A stretch of DNA of 64,000 nt, from assembly GCF_003004785.1 (NCBI RefSeq), contig NZ_PVZS01000021.1, forward strand, positions 1 through 64,000. Reading direction: 5' to 3'. This document shows, piece by piece, positions 16,436 to 25,879 of this stretch. The first letter of the stretch is position 1. Each line of letters opens with the position of its first letter. The notes under the pieces are model-generated. The model searched no databases and had not been told where the DNA came from. It saw only the letters and a program-made list of their open reading frames with translations. Both the position numbers and the translations under genes were made by a program. This stretch comes from Alsobacter soli (GTDB lineage Bacteria; Pseudomonadota; Alphaproteobacteria; Rhizobiales; Beijerinckiaceae).

Positions 16436-17868
16436 ATAAGCGAGACCGGCTGCACTGTCGGCGAGGCACTGGTCCAGCGGCTCTCGGAACACGGCGTCGA
16501 CACTGTTTTCGGCATTCCGGGGCTCCATACGCTGGCCTTTTACCGGGGCCTCGCGGGCAGCGCGATCCGTCACGTGACCCCGCGGCACGAGCAGGGCGCG
16601 GGTTTCATGGCGGACGGCTACGCCCGCGCCAGCGGGCGGCCCGCCGCCTGCGTTTTGACCAGCGGGCCGGGAATGACCAATGCGGCAACAGCCCTGGCTT
16701 AGGCCTATTCGGATTCGAGCCCGGTGCTGGCGCTATCCAGCGTGAGCGCCCGGGGAGACCTCCCGCTCGATTCGGGGCAGCTGCACGAGTTGCAGAACCA
16801 GTCCAACGCCATCGCGCCGCTGGTGGCCTGGAGCCGGACTGCGCTAACCCCGGGCGCCGCGCCCAGGCTGCTCGACCGCGCCTTCGCGCAGTTCGCCGAC
16901 CCGTGCTGCTGCTGGGTGGCGGCGCGGTCAATGCTGCCGCCGAGGCCCTCGAACTCGCCCGACGCCTTGGCGCAGTGGTGATGACCACAGTCGCCGGATC
17001 GGGCGTCCTGCCCGCCGACGATCCTTTGAGCGCGGGCGTCTGCCTGGCGACGAGCGCCGGACGCGAGGCGCTGGCCGCGGCCGACCTCGTCATTGCCGCC
17101 GGAACCGAGTTGGCCGAAACGCACCATTGGACGGACAGCCTCCCCATTGTCGCGCCTCTGATCCGCATCGATCTGGACCTGGCCGAACTCACCGATCGCG
17201 AGGCTGAGGTCGCTCTTCAATCGGATGCCACCCTGGCGTTTCAGGCACTCTGTGACGCGCTGCCGGAGGGGGTCTCCGACCTCGACGAGGCTTCGAGCCC
17301 GGCCGCCGCCGTGCGCCGGCTGGTCCGCGACGCGCAGCGCGGGCTAGCCCCCGACCGAGTGGCGCTTCTGGACGCGCTGCGTGGGGGGCTGCCGCGCGAC
17401 GCCATCCTAGCCACGGACATGACGAAGCTCGCCTATACAGCCTGCTCGGTCTTTCCATCCTACGCGGCCAGGCGTTTTCTGCATCCCAGCGGGTACGGGA
17501 CCTTGGGCTTCGCGCTGTCGGCGGCCATTGGTGCCGCGATCGCCTGTCCGGATCGGGCGGTAGTCGCAATTATCGGCGATGGCGGCCTGCAATTCACGCT
17601 TCCGGAACTCGCCTGCGCGGCCGAACTGGGCCGCGCTCTCGTCGTGCTCGTGTATGACAACAACGGAAACGGCATGATCCGGGACGGAATGGAGCGGGCC
17701 AACATTCCGGCAATCGGCGTCGATCCGAGCGGCCCCAACCTAGCCTTGGTCGCGCGGGCCTTTGACGCGATCTATCTGGAGGCCGCAGACCCGGCATCGC
17801 TCGCCTCGGCAATAGGAAAGGCCGTCCAGCATCCTGGCCTTTCGCTTGTTCGTTTCAGGGATGCCTAG
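16436..17868 (+). pseudogene. Broken thiamine-diphosphate decarboxylase (5-guanidino-2-oxopentanoate decarboxylase-like)
   Basis: The N-terminal pyrimidine-binding half lies in one frame: VGEALVQRLSEHGVDTVFGIPG, then TPRHEQGAGFMADGYARASG with the catalytic Glu. It is cut by an in-frame TAG at 16700-16702 (ALA*AYSDS, where Gln is expected). Near 16905 the frame changes and the usual first part of the middle domain is missing: AQFADP joins PVLLLGGGAVNAAAEALELA. The C-terminal half is intact, with the diphosphate motif GDGGLQFTLPEL...NNGNGM. The GVDTVFGIPG and RHVTPRHEQGAGFMADGYAR wording fits the arginine-transaminase pathway enzyme AruI better than acetolactate synthase. The residual C-terminal frame from 16984 could be translated but not be active. 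Confidence 0.85.
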
Positions 17869-18219
17869 GATTCTCCCAGAAAGGACACTGCGGTGAGAAC
17901 CTGGCCAGCCTGAGCCGCTCGCCATCTCTCCCCCGACAAGTTCGCGAACACGACCTATATCGGCGAAGAATATACCTTTGTTCCGGCCCCGAAGGTTCGA
18001 TTTGCAGGCGGACGCGCGCCGGGTAATGCAGCGAGCTGTTGTGCTGCCGTCAATGCCCCGCCTGGTCAAGCGTGGTGCGTTGCCCGCCATAAGCGGCTCT
18101 ATCAAGTTCGGGGCTGACCGCGGAAACCGATTTAGCTAGTATTTGCTCGCTCTGCGGGTAAAGTCAGGCGTATTTCGCGCACTGGACGAAGCATGGCAAG
18201 GTCTGAGGAGTAAGGGCCA
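17869..18219. other. Intergenic region, no gene seen
   Basis: About 350 bases between the dead decarboxylase gene and the first SGNH-like gene. The only long frame (minus strand, ending at 17740) overlaps the pseudogene and matches nothing I know. The right end becomes less GC-rich and should contain the promoter of the following gene. GGAG at 18207-18210 is that gene's ribosome site. Confidence 0.5.
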
Positions 18220-19209
18220 TTGCACGCGAGATCAGATGCGGGTTGGTCAGGATTTGTCAGGACCTGGGCGCTGTCGGCCGCCGCCGCCATCGCTGTCGTT
18301 TACGGCCTCATTCTCGCCGTTGATCCGTATGACACGGGGCGTGTCCCCGGGCTCGGACTCGGGCGCACGCGCGAGCAGGCACCGCGCACCGCTCACGCCA
18401 GTCGCGCGCGCGACCCGCAATTCGATGCGGCCATCATCGGCAATTCGCATGTCCAACTTTATAGCCCGGAGCGGCTGAACGCGCTCACCGGCTTCCACTT
18501 CGTCTCGCTGGCGACGCCGGCGACTGGAGTGCGCGAGCACAAGGCGCTGCTGGGTTATTTCCTGCAGCATCGCAAGACGCCCCCGAAAGCGGTGGTCATC
18601 GGCATCGATGATTTCGATTGTCGAAGCGGGCCAGGCGCTGAGCATCGCTTGCAGTCCGTCCCGTTCCCGTTCTGGCTTTACGCTCCCGATTTCCTGACCT
18701 ATGCGCGGGGAATTTTCCGCACGAAAGCCATCGAGGACACGCTGGCGACCCTCATGGGCGGGACGAGGCCGCTGACGCTCGCCGGTCGCGATGGCTATTG
18801 GGACTACGAGGGCCAGAAGCTGTATGATGAACGAACCCGCGCCAGAGTGAACCGCAAGGCTAAATTGCCGCTTGCCGAGCAAGCCGGACCTTACCCGGGG
18901 CTGGACGTTCTCGCCGCGATGCTGGACGAGATCCCGTCCCAAACCCGAGTCGCCCTGGTGATCACGCCGATCCTTGCGGCCGTACAGCCGGATTCGGCTT
19001 CTCCTGCAGGCCTTGCGGAGGCCGCGTGCAAGGCCGCCATTGGGGCGCTTGCCCGTGCGCGGACGAATGTTGCGGCGCTGGATTTCCGAACCGACACTCC
19101 CCTCACTCGCGATGCCAAGGCATTCTGGGACGATTCCCACATCACCCAGAACACCGCCCGTGCTCTTGAGCCGGAGATCGCACGGGCGCTGGGCAACCCA
19201 GGCACTTGA
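18220..19209 (+). CDS. SGNH-hydrolase-like membrane-anchored protein, copy 1
   Basis: A 329-residue protein with one N-terminal transmembrane segment (WALSAAAAIAVVYGLILAV) followed by DPYDTG and an outside domain. It carries a GDSL-like nucleophile block, IIGNSHVQLYSPERL (Ser76), and a C-terminal FWDDSHI giving an Asp304-x-x-His307 pair, the layout of SGNH hydrolases and of AlgJ/AlgX-type polysaccharide O-acetylation proteins. I infer envelope-polysaccharide modification. The TTG start at 18220 is chosen because GGAG lies nine bases upstream; no ATG fits as well. The next gene is a diverged paralogue. Confidence 0.65.
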   Translation: MHARSDAGWSGFVRTWALSAAAAIAVVYGLILAVDPYDTGRVPGLGLGRTREQAPRTAHASRARDPQFDAAIIGNSHVQLYSPERLNALTGFHFVSLATPATGVREHKALLGYFLQHRKTPPKAVVIGIDDFDCRSGPGAEHRLQSVPFPFWLYAPDFLTYARGIFRTKAIEDTLATLMGGTRPLTLAGRDGYWDYEGQKLYDERTRARVNRKAKLPLAEQAGPYPGLDVLAAMLDEIPSQTRVALVITPILAAVQPDSASPAGLAEAACKAAIGALARARTNVAALDFRTDTPLTRDAKAFWDDSHITQNTARALEPEIARALGNPGT

Positions 19210-19300
19210 CGGTTTCGCCGCTTCAACCCGGCGGGCGAACCTTGGGTTGGACAAGTTCAACTTGATCGCGGGCGCGCGGCGGGCGATGGAGCGAGCCGTG

Positions 19301-20380
19301 ATGGATTCCGTTCCCGTCAATTCGCGCGCGTGGCGCTCGATGCTGGCCCAGGCGGCCCTGGCGTTCGTGGGGCTCGTGGGCCTGACGGCGGCCTTCCTGC
19401 TGGCCTTCGATCCCTACGGCGCGGCGCCCTGGAGTGGGGGCAAGCCCCCTGCCCTCATGGATCTCAACCAGCGGTTCATGTACCCGCAGGTGGTTCGATC
19501 CCATCGCTTTGACTCGGCCGTGTTCGGCACTTCCACCATCCGGCTGCTGAATCCGGACCGCATCGACCAGTTGTTTGGGGTTCGCAGCGCCAACCTGGCG
19601 ATGAATTCAGCGACGGCCTGGGAGCAGTCGCGCATCGCCGACCTCTTCCTGCGTGAAACGCCGCATCCCAAGCTCATCATCATGGGCCTCGATCCCCTCT
19701 GGTGCGAGGAGGACGCCGACAGCCCGGCGAAGCGCCTGACCTTCCGGGCGTTCCCGGACAGCTTCTATGACGACAACCGCTGGAACGACTGGCCGCACCT
19801 CTTCAACCTGAAAGGCCTCGAAGTAGCGTGGCGGCTCGCCGCGCACCAGTTCGGGCTGATGCGGGAGAGGCTCGGCGCCAACGGCTACGAGGTTTTCACG
19901 CCGCCGGAGAGTCAGTACGATCTGCAAAAGGCGCGCAGCCATATCTATGAGGGCGGGGGGCCACAATCGGCCCTTCGCCCGCCGGTACAGGTCAGTGGTG
20001 AGCAGCGAGCATCGTGGAGGTTCCCGGCCCTGGACTGGTTGTCGTCCCTCCTCGGCCGCCTGCCGCCCGAAACACGCGCAGTCCTGGTGTTCCCGCCCCG
20101 CCACGTCAACGGGCAGGATGCCGAGGGCAGCCTGGGCAAGGCGCGGGACGCCGAATGCAAGGCGAGGGTCGCCAAAGTGGCCGCCGGACGGGCAACGGTT
20201 GTAGACTTCCGGTTCCCCTCGGCCATTACGCGCCGCGATGAAAATTTTTGGGACAGTCTTCACTATCGCTTGCCCATCGCCGAGAGGATCGCGACGGGAT
20301 TACACGAGGCCGTCAAAGGCGGCGGGGACCGTGATGGCGGCGTCTATCACGTCCTTGAGACAGCGCGCGCCGTGAACTGA
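19301..20380 (+). CDS. SGNH-hydrolase-like membrane-anchored protein, copy 2
   Basis: A 359-residue protein with the same plan as its upstream neighbour: an N-terminal helix (LAQAALAFVGLVGLTAAFLLAF) ending in DPYG, a nucleophile block AVFGTSTIRLLNPDRI (Ser78), LIIMGLDPLW at the place of the neighbour's VVIGIDDFD, and a terminal FWDSLHY giving Asp318-x-x-His321. Overall similarity is low but the landmarks line up, so the two are tandem paralogues. The start at 19301 has GGAG upstream; an ATG 15 bases earlier is possible. An O-antigen ligase gene follows after about 150 bases. I infer a role in surface-glycan acylation or anchoring. Confidence 0.65.
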   Translation: MDSVPVNSRAWRSMLAQAALAFVGLVGLTAAFLLAFDPYGAAPWSGGKPPALMDLNQRFMYPQVVRSHRFDSAVFGTSTIRLLNPDRIDQLFGVRSANLAMNSATAWEQSRIADLFLRETPHPKLIIMGLDPLWCEEDADSPAKRLTFRAFPDSFYDDNRWNDWPHLFNLKGLEVAWRLAAHQFGLMRERLGANGYEVFTPPESQYDLQKARSHIYEGGGPQSALRPPVQVSGEQRASWRFPALDWLSSLLGRLPPETRAVLVFPPRHVNGQDAEGSLGKARDAECKARVAKVAAGRATVVDFRFPSAITRRDENFWDSLHYRLPIAERIATGLHEAVKGGGDRDGGVYHVLETARAVN

Positions 20381-20533
20381 GCGTACCAGTACCATCGCGG
20401 GTGCGAGCCGCCCATTCACCCTGGCGAGGCGCTTCGAAATTCAACTCATCTCGTTTCTGTTGATGGCAAGGCGCCTTGCTTTAGCAGACTCCGCTTGCGC
20501 CCTCGTCAGCGGCCCAGCATAAAGCGGAAGCTC

Positions 20534-21802
20534 ATGTTCGTCCTGCCCAAGACCTCGGCCGAGAGTCCCGACTCCGCTTCCACGCCATGTTCGCACCAGG
20601 GCGCCCGGTTTGCGCTCGACGGCGCCGCTGCGCTCCTCGTCGCCGTCCTGCCCGTGCTGATGGCCTTCGCCAACCGCTCCTCACCCCTGGTGATGGGGAT
20701 CGCGGCCCTCCTCTGCGTTGGCGGCGCCGTCCTGGAGTGGGGCGCGGGGCGCGTTCTTGCGGCGATCAAGCGCATCGTGCTGTCACCCGAGGGAATCGCG
20801 AGCCTCCTGCTCTTGGCCTGGGCTCTGGTCTCGATCGCCTGGAGCGTAGACCGGCGACAATCGCTGGCGGCCTATGCCGAACTGATGGCGCCTCTCGCGG
20901 CCGGCGTGCTGCTCGCGGCTTGCCTTCCGGAGCGCCTGCCCCGCTGGGCGCCCCTGGCGCTCGCGGCCGCGATTGTGGCCACCTCCGCATTGGTCGCCGT
21001 CGAAGTCCGCCTAGGCTTCCCGCTACGGCGCCTGTGGTCGGGGCGGATGGAGACATTCGTAATGAACCGGCCCATCGTCACCGTGGCCCTGCTGTTCTGG
21101 CCCCTGGCGGCGTCGCTCAGGTCTCAGGGTCGACGTGGTCTGGCGCTTGCCGTGTTCGCCGCGGTGGCCGCCGGCGCCGTATTATCCACAAGCGGCACGT
21201 CCAAGCTCGCGGTCCTGGTCGGTGCGGGCGCGTACGCGATCAGCCTGGCGACGCCGCGACTGGCCGGCGCGTGCCTCGCGCCCGTCCTCGCCGCGCTCCT
21301 GCTCATTCAGCCGGTGTTTGGGGTGGTCGTGGAGCGCGTGACGCCCGCGCGGGCGTTCGATGCGCTTGCGTCCGCGCACGCGCGCGAGCGCGTGGACATC
21401 TGGATCTCCTTCGGTGAGGTCGCGATGCGGCGGCTGGGAACGGGGACGGGCTTCGGCTCTTCGCCGAAACTGCCGAATGATCCGGTCGTGGCGGAAGTTC
21501 CTGCGCAGCATCGAGAGATGCTGGGCGTCGGGCACCCCCACGACGCCCTGTTGCAGGTCTGGAGCGAACTCGGCGCGCCGGGCGCCGCGTTCGCGCTGTT
21601 GCTGCTTCTCATGGCTGCGCGCCATATCCGCCGCCTGCCGGAGGACCGCCGGCCCGAGGCGATCGCCTGCCTGGCGGCGGCCGTGGCCATCGGCGTGGAA
21701 AGCCACGGCGCCTGGCAGGCGTGGTGGATTGCTACGGTGACCTTGCCCGTACTCCTGTTCAGGCGCCTGCAGCCGAGTGCGGCAGTGACCCCTCGGGCCT
21801 GA
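20534..21802 (+). CDS. O-antigen ligase/polymerase family membrane protein
   Basis: A 422-residue polytopic inner-membrane protein with about ten hydrophobic helices. After helix eight a periplasmic loop leads to GHPHDALLQVWSELGAPGAAF, the conserved His-x-x-x-x-Gln-x-x-x-Glu-Leu-Gly block of the WaaL/Wzy (O-antigen ligase) family. These enzymes join or polymerise undecaprenyl-linked glycan on the periplasmic side. The ATG at 20534 is preceded by CGGAAG. Gene order, after the two SGNH-like genes, suggests the three act on the same polysaccharide. Ligase and polymerase cannot be told apart by sequence reading. Confidence 0.8.
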   Translation: MFVLPKTSAESPDSASTPCSHQGARFALDGAAALLVAVLPVLMAFANRSSPLVMGIAALLCVGGAVLEWGAGRVLAAIKRIVLSPEGIASLLLLAWALVSIAWSVDRRQSLAAYAELMAPLAAGVLLAACLPERLPRWAPLALAAAIVATSALVAVEVRLGFPLRRLWSGRMETFVMNRPIVTVALLFWPLAASLRSQGRRGLALAVFAAVAAGAVLSTSGTSKLAVLVGAGAYAISLATPRLAGACLAPVLAALLLIQPVFGVVVERVTPARAFDALASAHARERVDIWISFGEVAMRRLGTGTGFGSSPKLPNDPVVAEVPAQHREMLGVGHPHDALLQVWSELGAPGAAFALLLLLMAARHIRRLPEDRRPEAIACLAAAVAIGVESHGAWQAWWIATVTLPVLLFRRLQPSAAVTPRA

Positions 21803-21890
21803 GAAGTACTGACAGCTCACGCTCGCCCGGCGTGCGTTGCCGAAAGCGCGGCTGTTTACACCATCGAACACCGGGACGCCGGCGAGGTGC

Positions 21891-22015
21891 CCCCGCCGGA
21901 GCAGGACGCGCTGATCTCCGCCCTTGCCTCGTTCGCGCCGCCTCACGACCACCCCCTTGGGGGCCGCGCCGCCCACCACATGCGCAGTGGGTGACCGTAC
22001 TGACCGACGCCTCTG
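21891..22015 (+). pseudogene. CHASE2-domain fragment
   Basis: One frame reads PPEQDALISALASFAPPHDHPLG and, after a frame change, VTVLTDAS. It matches PERDALISALASLAPSHDQTL and VGTVLTDAS of the intact CHASE2 cyclase (DNA at about 11945-12060) with clear base-level similarity. No other part of the cyclase is seen nearby, and an in-frame stop cuts the stretch. It is a relic of a second CHASE2 gene or of a partial duplication. Confidence 0.7.
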
Positions 22016-22076
22016 CCCAGAGCGCGGCAAGGCTGGTGGATAGCAGTCGATACCTTGTCCCTCGCCCTGTTCTCCG

Positions 22077-22733
22077 TCAGTCAAAGCCGCGCAGGAGAGT
22101 GTCCGCGCATCGGGCGATGCCGGCAACGCCCTTGGCAGCATCCGCAAACTCATACCTCTTCAGGACTTCGCGATCGTGGTGAGTGGCCTCGGCCGGTGCC
22201 GTTCTCGCGACCTCCGGTTGCGTCGACGCAGGAGGGGGTTCGGCGCTGGCTGGCGGCGGAATCACCGCGCGGGTGAAGGCCGGGACGGCCTCCGCCAGGA
22301 TGCGGCGGCCCGCCTGCTGGTTCTCCGACTCGAGCGCCGCCCGCAGTTGGCCGAGCCACTCCTGCATTCGCGCCATGTCGGCGAACAGCGGCTTGGCCGC
22401 CATCACGCCCTCCACGTCCGTCTCGAGGGTCGGCTCCGCCCGGTCGAACAGGATCTCATTGGCGAAGCGAGTCCATCGTCCAGCACCGCAGCCACAGGCT
22501 CAGGACCGTCACGGCCGTGACGATCCCGGACAGGTCAGGGAGCGAGGCGAAGCGCCAGCGGGACTTGTAGAGGCCGAAATACCAGTAGACGAGGCTGGCG
22601 TAGGCCGCGAACCCGGGGATCAGGGCCGGCACGTAGCGCACCGCGCCGCGAGCAGCAACGGGAAGACGGCGACCAGGGCGCAAGCCGTCATGAAGACGTC
22701 ATACGCGACCACCAGCCTTCTTGTGGTCAAAGC
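22077..22733 (-). pseudogene. Collapsed FlaA1/CapD-type nucleotide-sugar dehydratase gene
   Basis: Three pieces on the minus strand. Near 22730-22650: TTRRLVVAYDVFMTACALVAVF, a first membrane helix. After a frame change, 22650-22490: RYVPALIPGFAAYASLVYWYFG, then LYKSRWRFASLPDLSGIVTA, the typical end of the FlaA1/CapD membrane domain. After another change near 22480: NEILFDRAEPTLETDVEGVMAAK to the stop at 22077, the typical end of the catalytic domain. The whole NAD-binding domain between them (several hundred residues in the family) is gone. Such enzymes are 4,6-dehydratases or epimerases for UDP-GlcNAc in polysaccharide synthesis; this copy cannot work. Confidence 0.8.
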
Positions 22734-23084
22734 GGCGGAGCAGGGACAAGCACGGCTGGTATCGGGCCAGTCGGAGGCGGTGTCAACCGCGGACCAACGG
22801 ACTAGCAGTCATCCTCAGCAGGCCAAGAGCCGCCAGTTCCCGCCTGCTATCTTGGCTGAACAATTGCATTCTGACTAATGAGCATGCGGAAGAAACGCCG
22901 CCCAAACGTCTGCTTCAATCGCCGACTGTCGCTTTTCGCGAGGCAACCGCCACCAACGGGATAGAGATCCGCAGGATGGAAGCCGCGGGGCATGGCAGTG
23001 CAGATATATCGGGATGGCGGCCCTGCCCCTCCGCCCATTCTCTCTGCTCGGGCTTGAGCGGCCCGTTACGCGTGAGGCGGGAGC
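22734..23084. other. Intergenic region, no gene seen
   Basis: About 350 bases without a supportable gene, lying beyond the collapsed FlaA1-like gene. It is less GC-rich than the surroundings. It ends in a 14-base perfect palindrome, CTAATACGTATTAG (23085-23098), that contains the stop codon of the epimerase gene. Confidence 0.4.
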
Positions 23085-24080
23085 CTAATACGTATTAGAA
23101 CCGCGCCAGCCGCGCCACCACCGGACGAATTCAGCCACGCCCTGGTCCACCGGAGTGGACGGCGCATAGCCAGTCAGCTGAAGCAGCAGGGCGTTGTCGG
23201 CGTGGGTGGCCCGCACGTCGCCCGCCTGCATGGGCAATTCGTTGCGGATGGCTTTCTTCCCCAGCGCGCGCTCGGCGGCGGCGATGTAGTCGTTGAGACC
23301 CGTCGGGGCGCCGCCGGCGATGTTGACGACCCGGAAGGGCGCGGCTTCCGAGGCGCCCGGGCCGCCCGTTTCCGGCACGCAATCGATCAGGCGCACCATG
23401 GATTCGACGAGGTCGTCCACATAGGTGAAGTCGCGGCGCATGTCGCCGTGGCCGTAGACGTCGATCGGCCGTCCCGCCTCAATGGCCTCCACGAACTTGA
23501 ACAGCGCCATGTCCGGCCGGCCCCAGGGCCCATAGACCGTGAAGAAGCGCATCATGGTTGTGGGCAGGTTCCACAGATGGGCGTAGCTGTGGGCCATGTG
23601 CTCTGTCGCGCGCTTGGTGGCGGCGTAGAGCGTCATGGGCATGTCGGCGCGCATGTCCTCGCGGAACGGCATCTCGCGGTTGGCGCCGTAGACCGAGCTG
23701 GTCGAGGCCATCAGCAGGTGCCGCGGCGCCCCTTCGCGGGCGAGCTCCAGGACGTTGAACGTGCCGACCAGGTTGGCGTCGACATAGGCGCGCGGGTTCT
23801 CGAGGCTGTAACGGACCCCGGCCTGGGCCGCGAGGTGGACCACCACGTCCGGCTTGGCGTCGCGGTAGACGCGCGACAGGGCGTCCATGTCCTCAAGCAT
23901 CACGTCGTGACGGGCGAAGGCGCCGGTCTCGCCCAGCAACTCAAGCCGCTTCTCCTTGAGGCTCACATCGTAATAGCGGGTCATGCCGTCGACGCCCGTC
24001 ACGGTCGCACCGTCGCGGAGGAGCCGGCGGGAGAGGTGGAAACCGACGAAGCCGGCAGACCCGGTGACGAGCACGTGCAT
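23085..24080 (-). CDS. UDP-hexuronate 4-epimerase-like SDR enzyme
   Basis: A 331-residue extended SDR epimerase. Seen: NAD-binding [11 protein letters not shown], the [17 protein letters not shown] segment typical of UDP-glucuronate 4-epimerases (LpsL, WbpP/TviC relatives), STSSVYG with the catalytic Ser, and YAATK with the Tyr/Lys pair. It inverts C4 of a UDP-sugar acid in the cytoplasm, for example UDP-GlcA to UDP-GalA or UDP-GlcNAcA to UDP-GalNAcA. It follows the nucleotide-sugar dehydrogenase on the same strand, 77 bases apart, which supports the pair acting in series; the precise sugar is not determinable here. Confidence 0.85.
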   Translation of the reverse strand: MHVLVTGSAGFVGFHLSRRLLRDGATVTGVDGMTRYYDVSLKEKRLELLGETGAFARHDVMLEDMDALSRVYRDAKPDVVVHLAAQAGVRYSLENPRAYVDANLVGTFNVLELAREGAPRHLLMASTSSVYGANREMPFREDMRADMPMTLYAATKRATEHMAHSYAHLWNLPTTMMRFFTVYGPWGRPDMALFKFVEAIEAGRPIDVYGHGDMRRDFTYVDDLVESMVRLIDCVPETGGPGASEAAPFRVVNIAGGAPTGLNDYIAAAERALGKKAIRNELPMQAGDVRATHADNALLLQLTGYAPSTPVDQGVAEFVRWWRGWRGSNTY

Positions 24081-24157
24081 GATCGAGGTCCAGTGTTGTT
24101 GCGGCCTTGGCTTTCACTGGCCCGCATGCGCGGCCGAGGCAAGCCCGGAGAGCGCGG

Positions 24158-25441
<1,284 letters not shown>

Positions 25442-25612
25442 GCCCGTCCCCTATCTTAGCGCACCATCACTCTGGCTAAATCGAAACTCAAGGTCGTTTT
25501 CACCGTCGACGTACCTCGAAATGGGTATCGGAGCGACGAAACGCGCGCGGGCGGGATCTCACGCGCGGCTTGAGCGTTGGTGATCTAGGACCAACAAGAG
25601 GTGGAGCTTCAC

Positions 25613-25879
25613 ATGAAGGTCTTATTTGCCAAGGGGCTGGCGGCCGGGCTTGCCGGCGCTGCGATCCTGGCGGCCGTCGCCGGCCCGGCGGAGGCGGGAC
25701 GGCGCACAGGAAAATGGAAATACAGCCCGGATCTCATCTACCAGATGCAAAGAGACGAGCAGCGCGCCGCCTGGCGGGCTCGGCATGGTTACTACGACGG
25801 CTACTATCGCGCTGCTCCGCCCTACGGCCGCGCGTACGGCTACTATGGCCGTCGGCCTTATATGGACGACGACTACTGA
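25613..25879 (+). CDS. Small tyrosine-rich exported protein
   Basis: An 88-residue protein with a Sec signal peptide (FAKGLAAGLAGAAILAAVAG, cleavage after an AEA) and a mature part rich in Tyr, Gly and Arg (GYYDGYYRAAPPYGRAYGYY). GGAG lies before the ATG at 25613. Similar small Tyr-rich exported proteins are frequent in Hyphomicrobiales and have no known role. Its last bases overlap the end of the converging capsule-synthesis gene. Confidence 0.6.
   Translation: MKVLFAKGLAAGLAGAAILAAVAGPAEAGRRTGKWKYSPDLIYQMQRDEQRAAWRARHGYYDGYYRAAPPYGRAYGYYGRRPYMDDDY

Noticed and set aside
17740-18105. Minus-strand frame that might be a transposase fragment
   Set aside because: No catalytic motif or inverted repeats; half of it lies antisense to the decarboxylase remnant.
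23085-23098. Perfect palindrome CTAATACGTATTAG at the end of the epimerase gene
   Set aside because: It contains the stop codon and last codons, has no loop or T tract, and no evidence of function.
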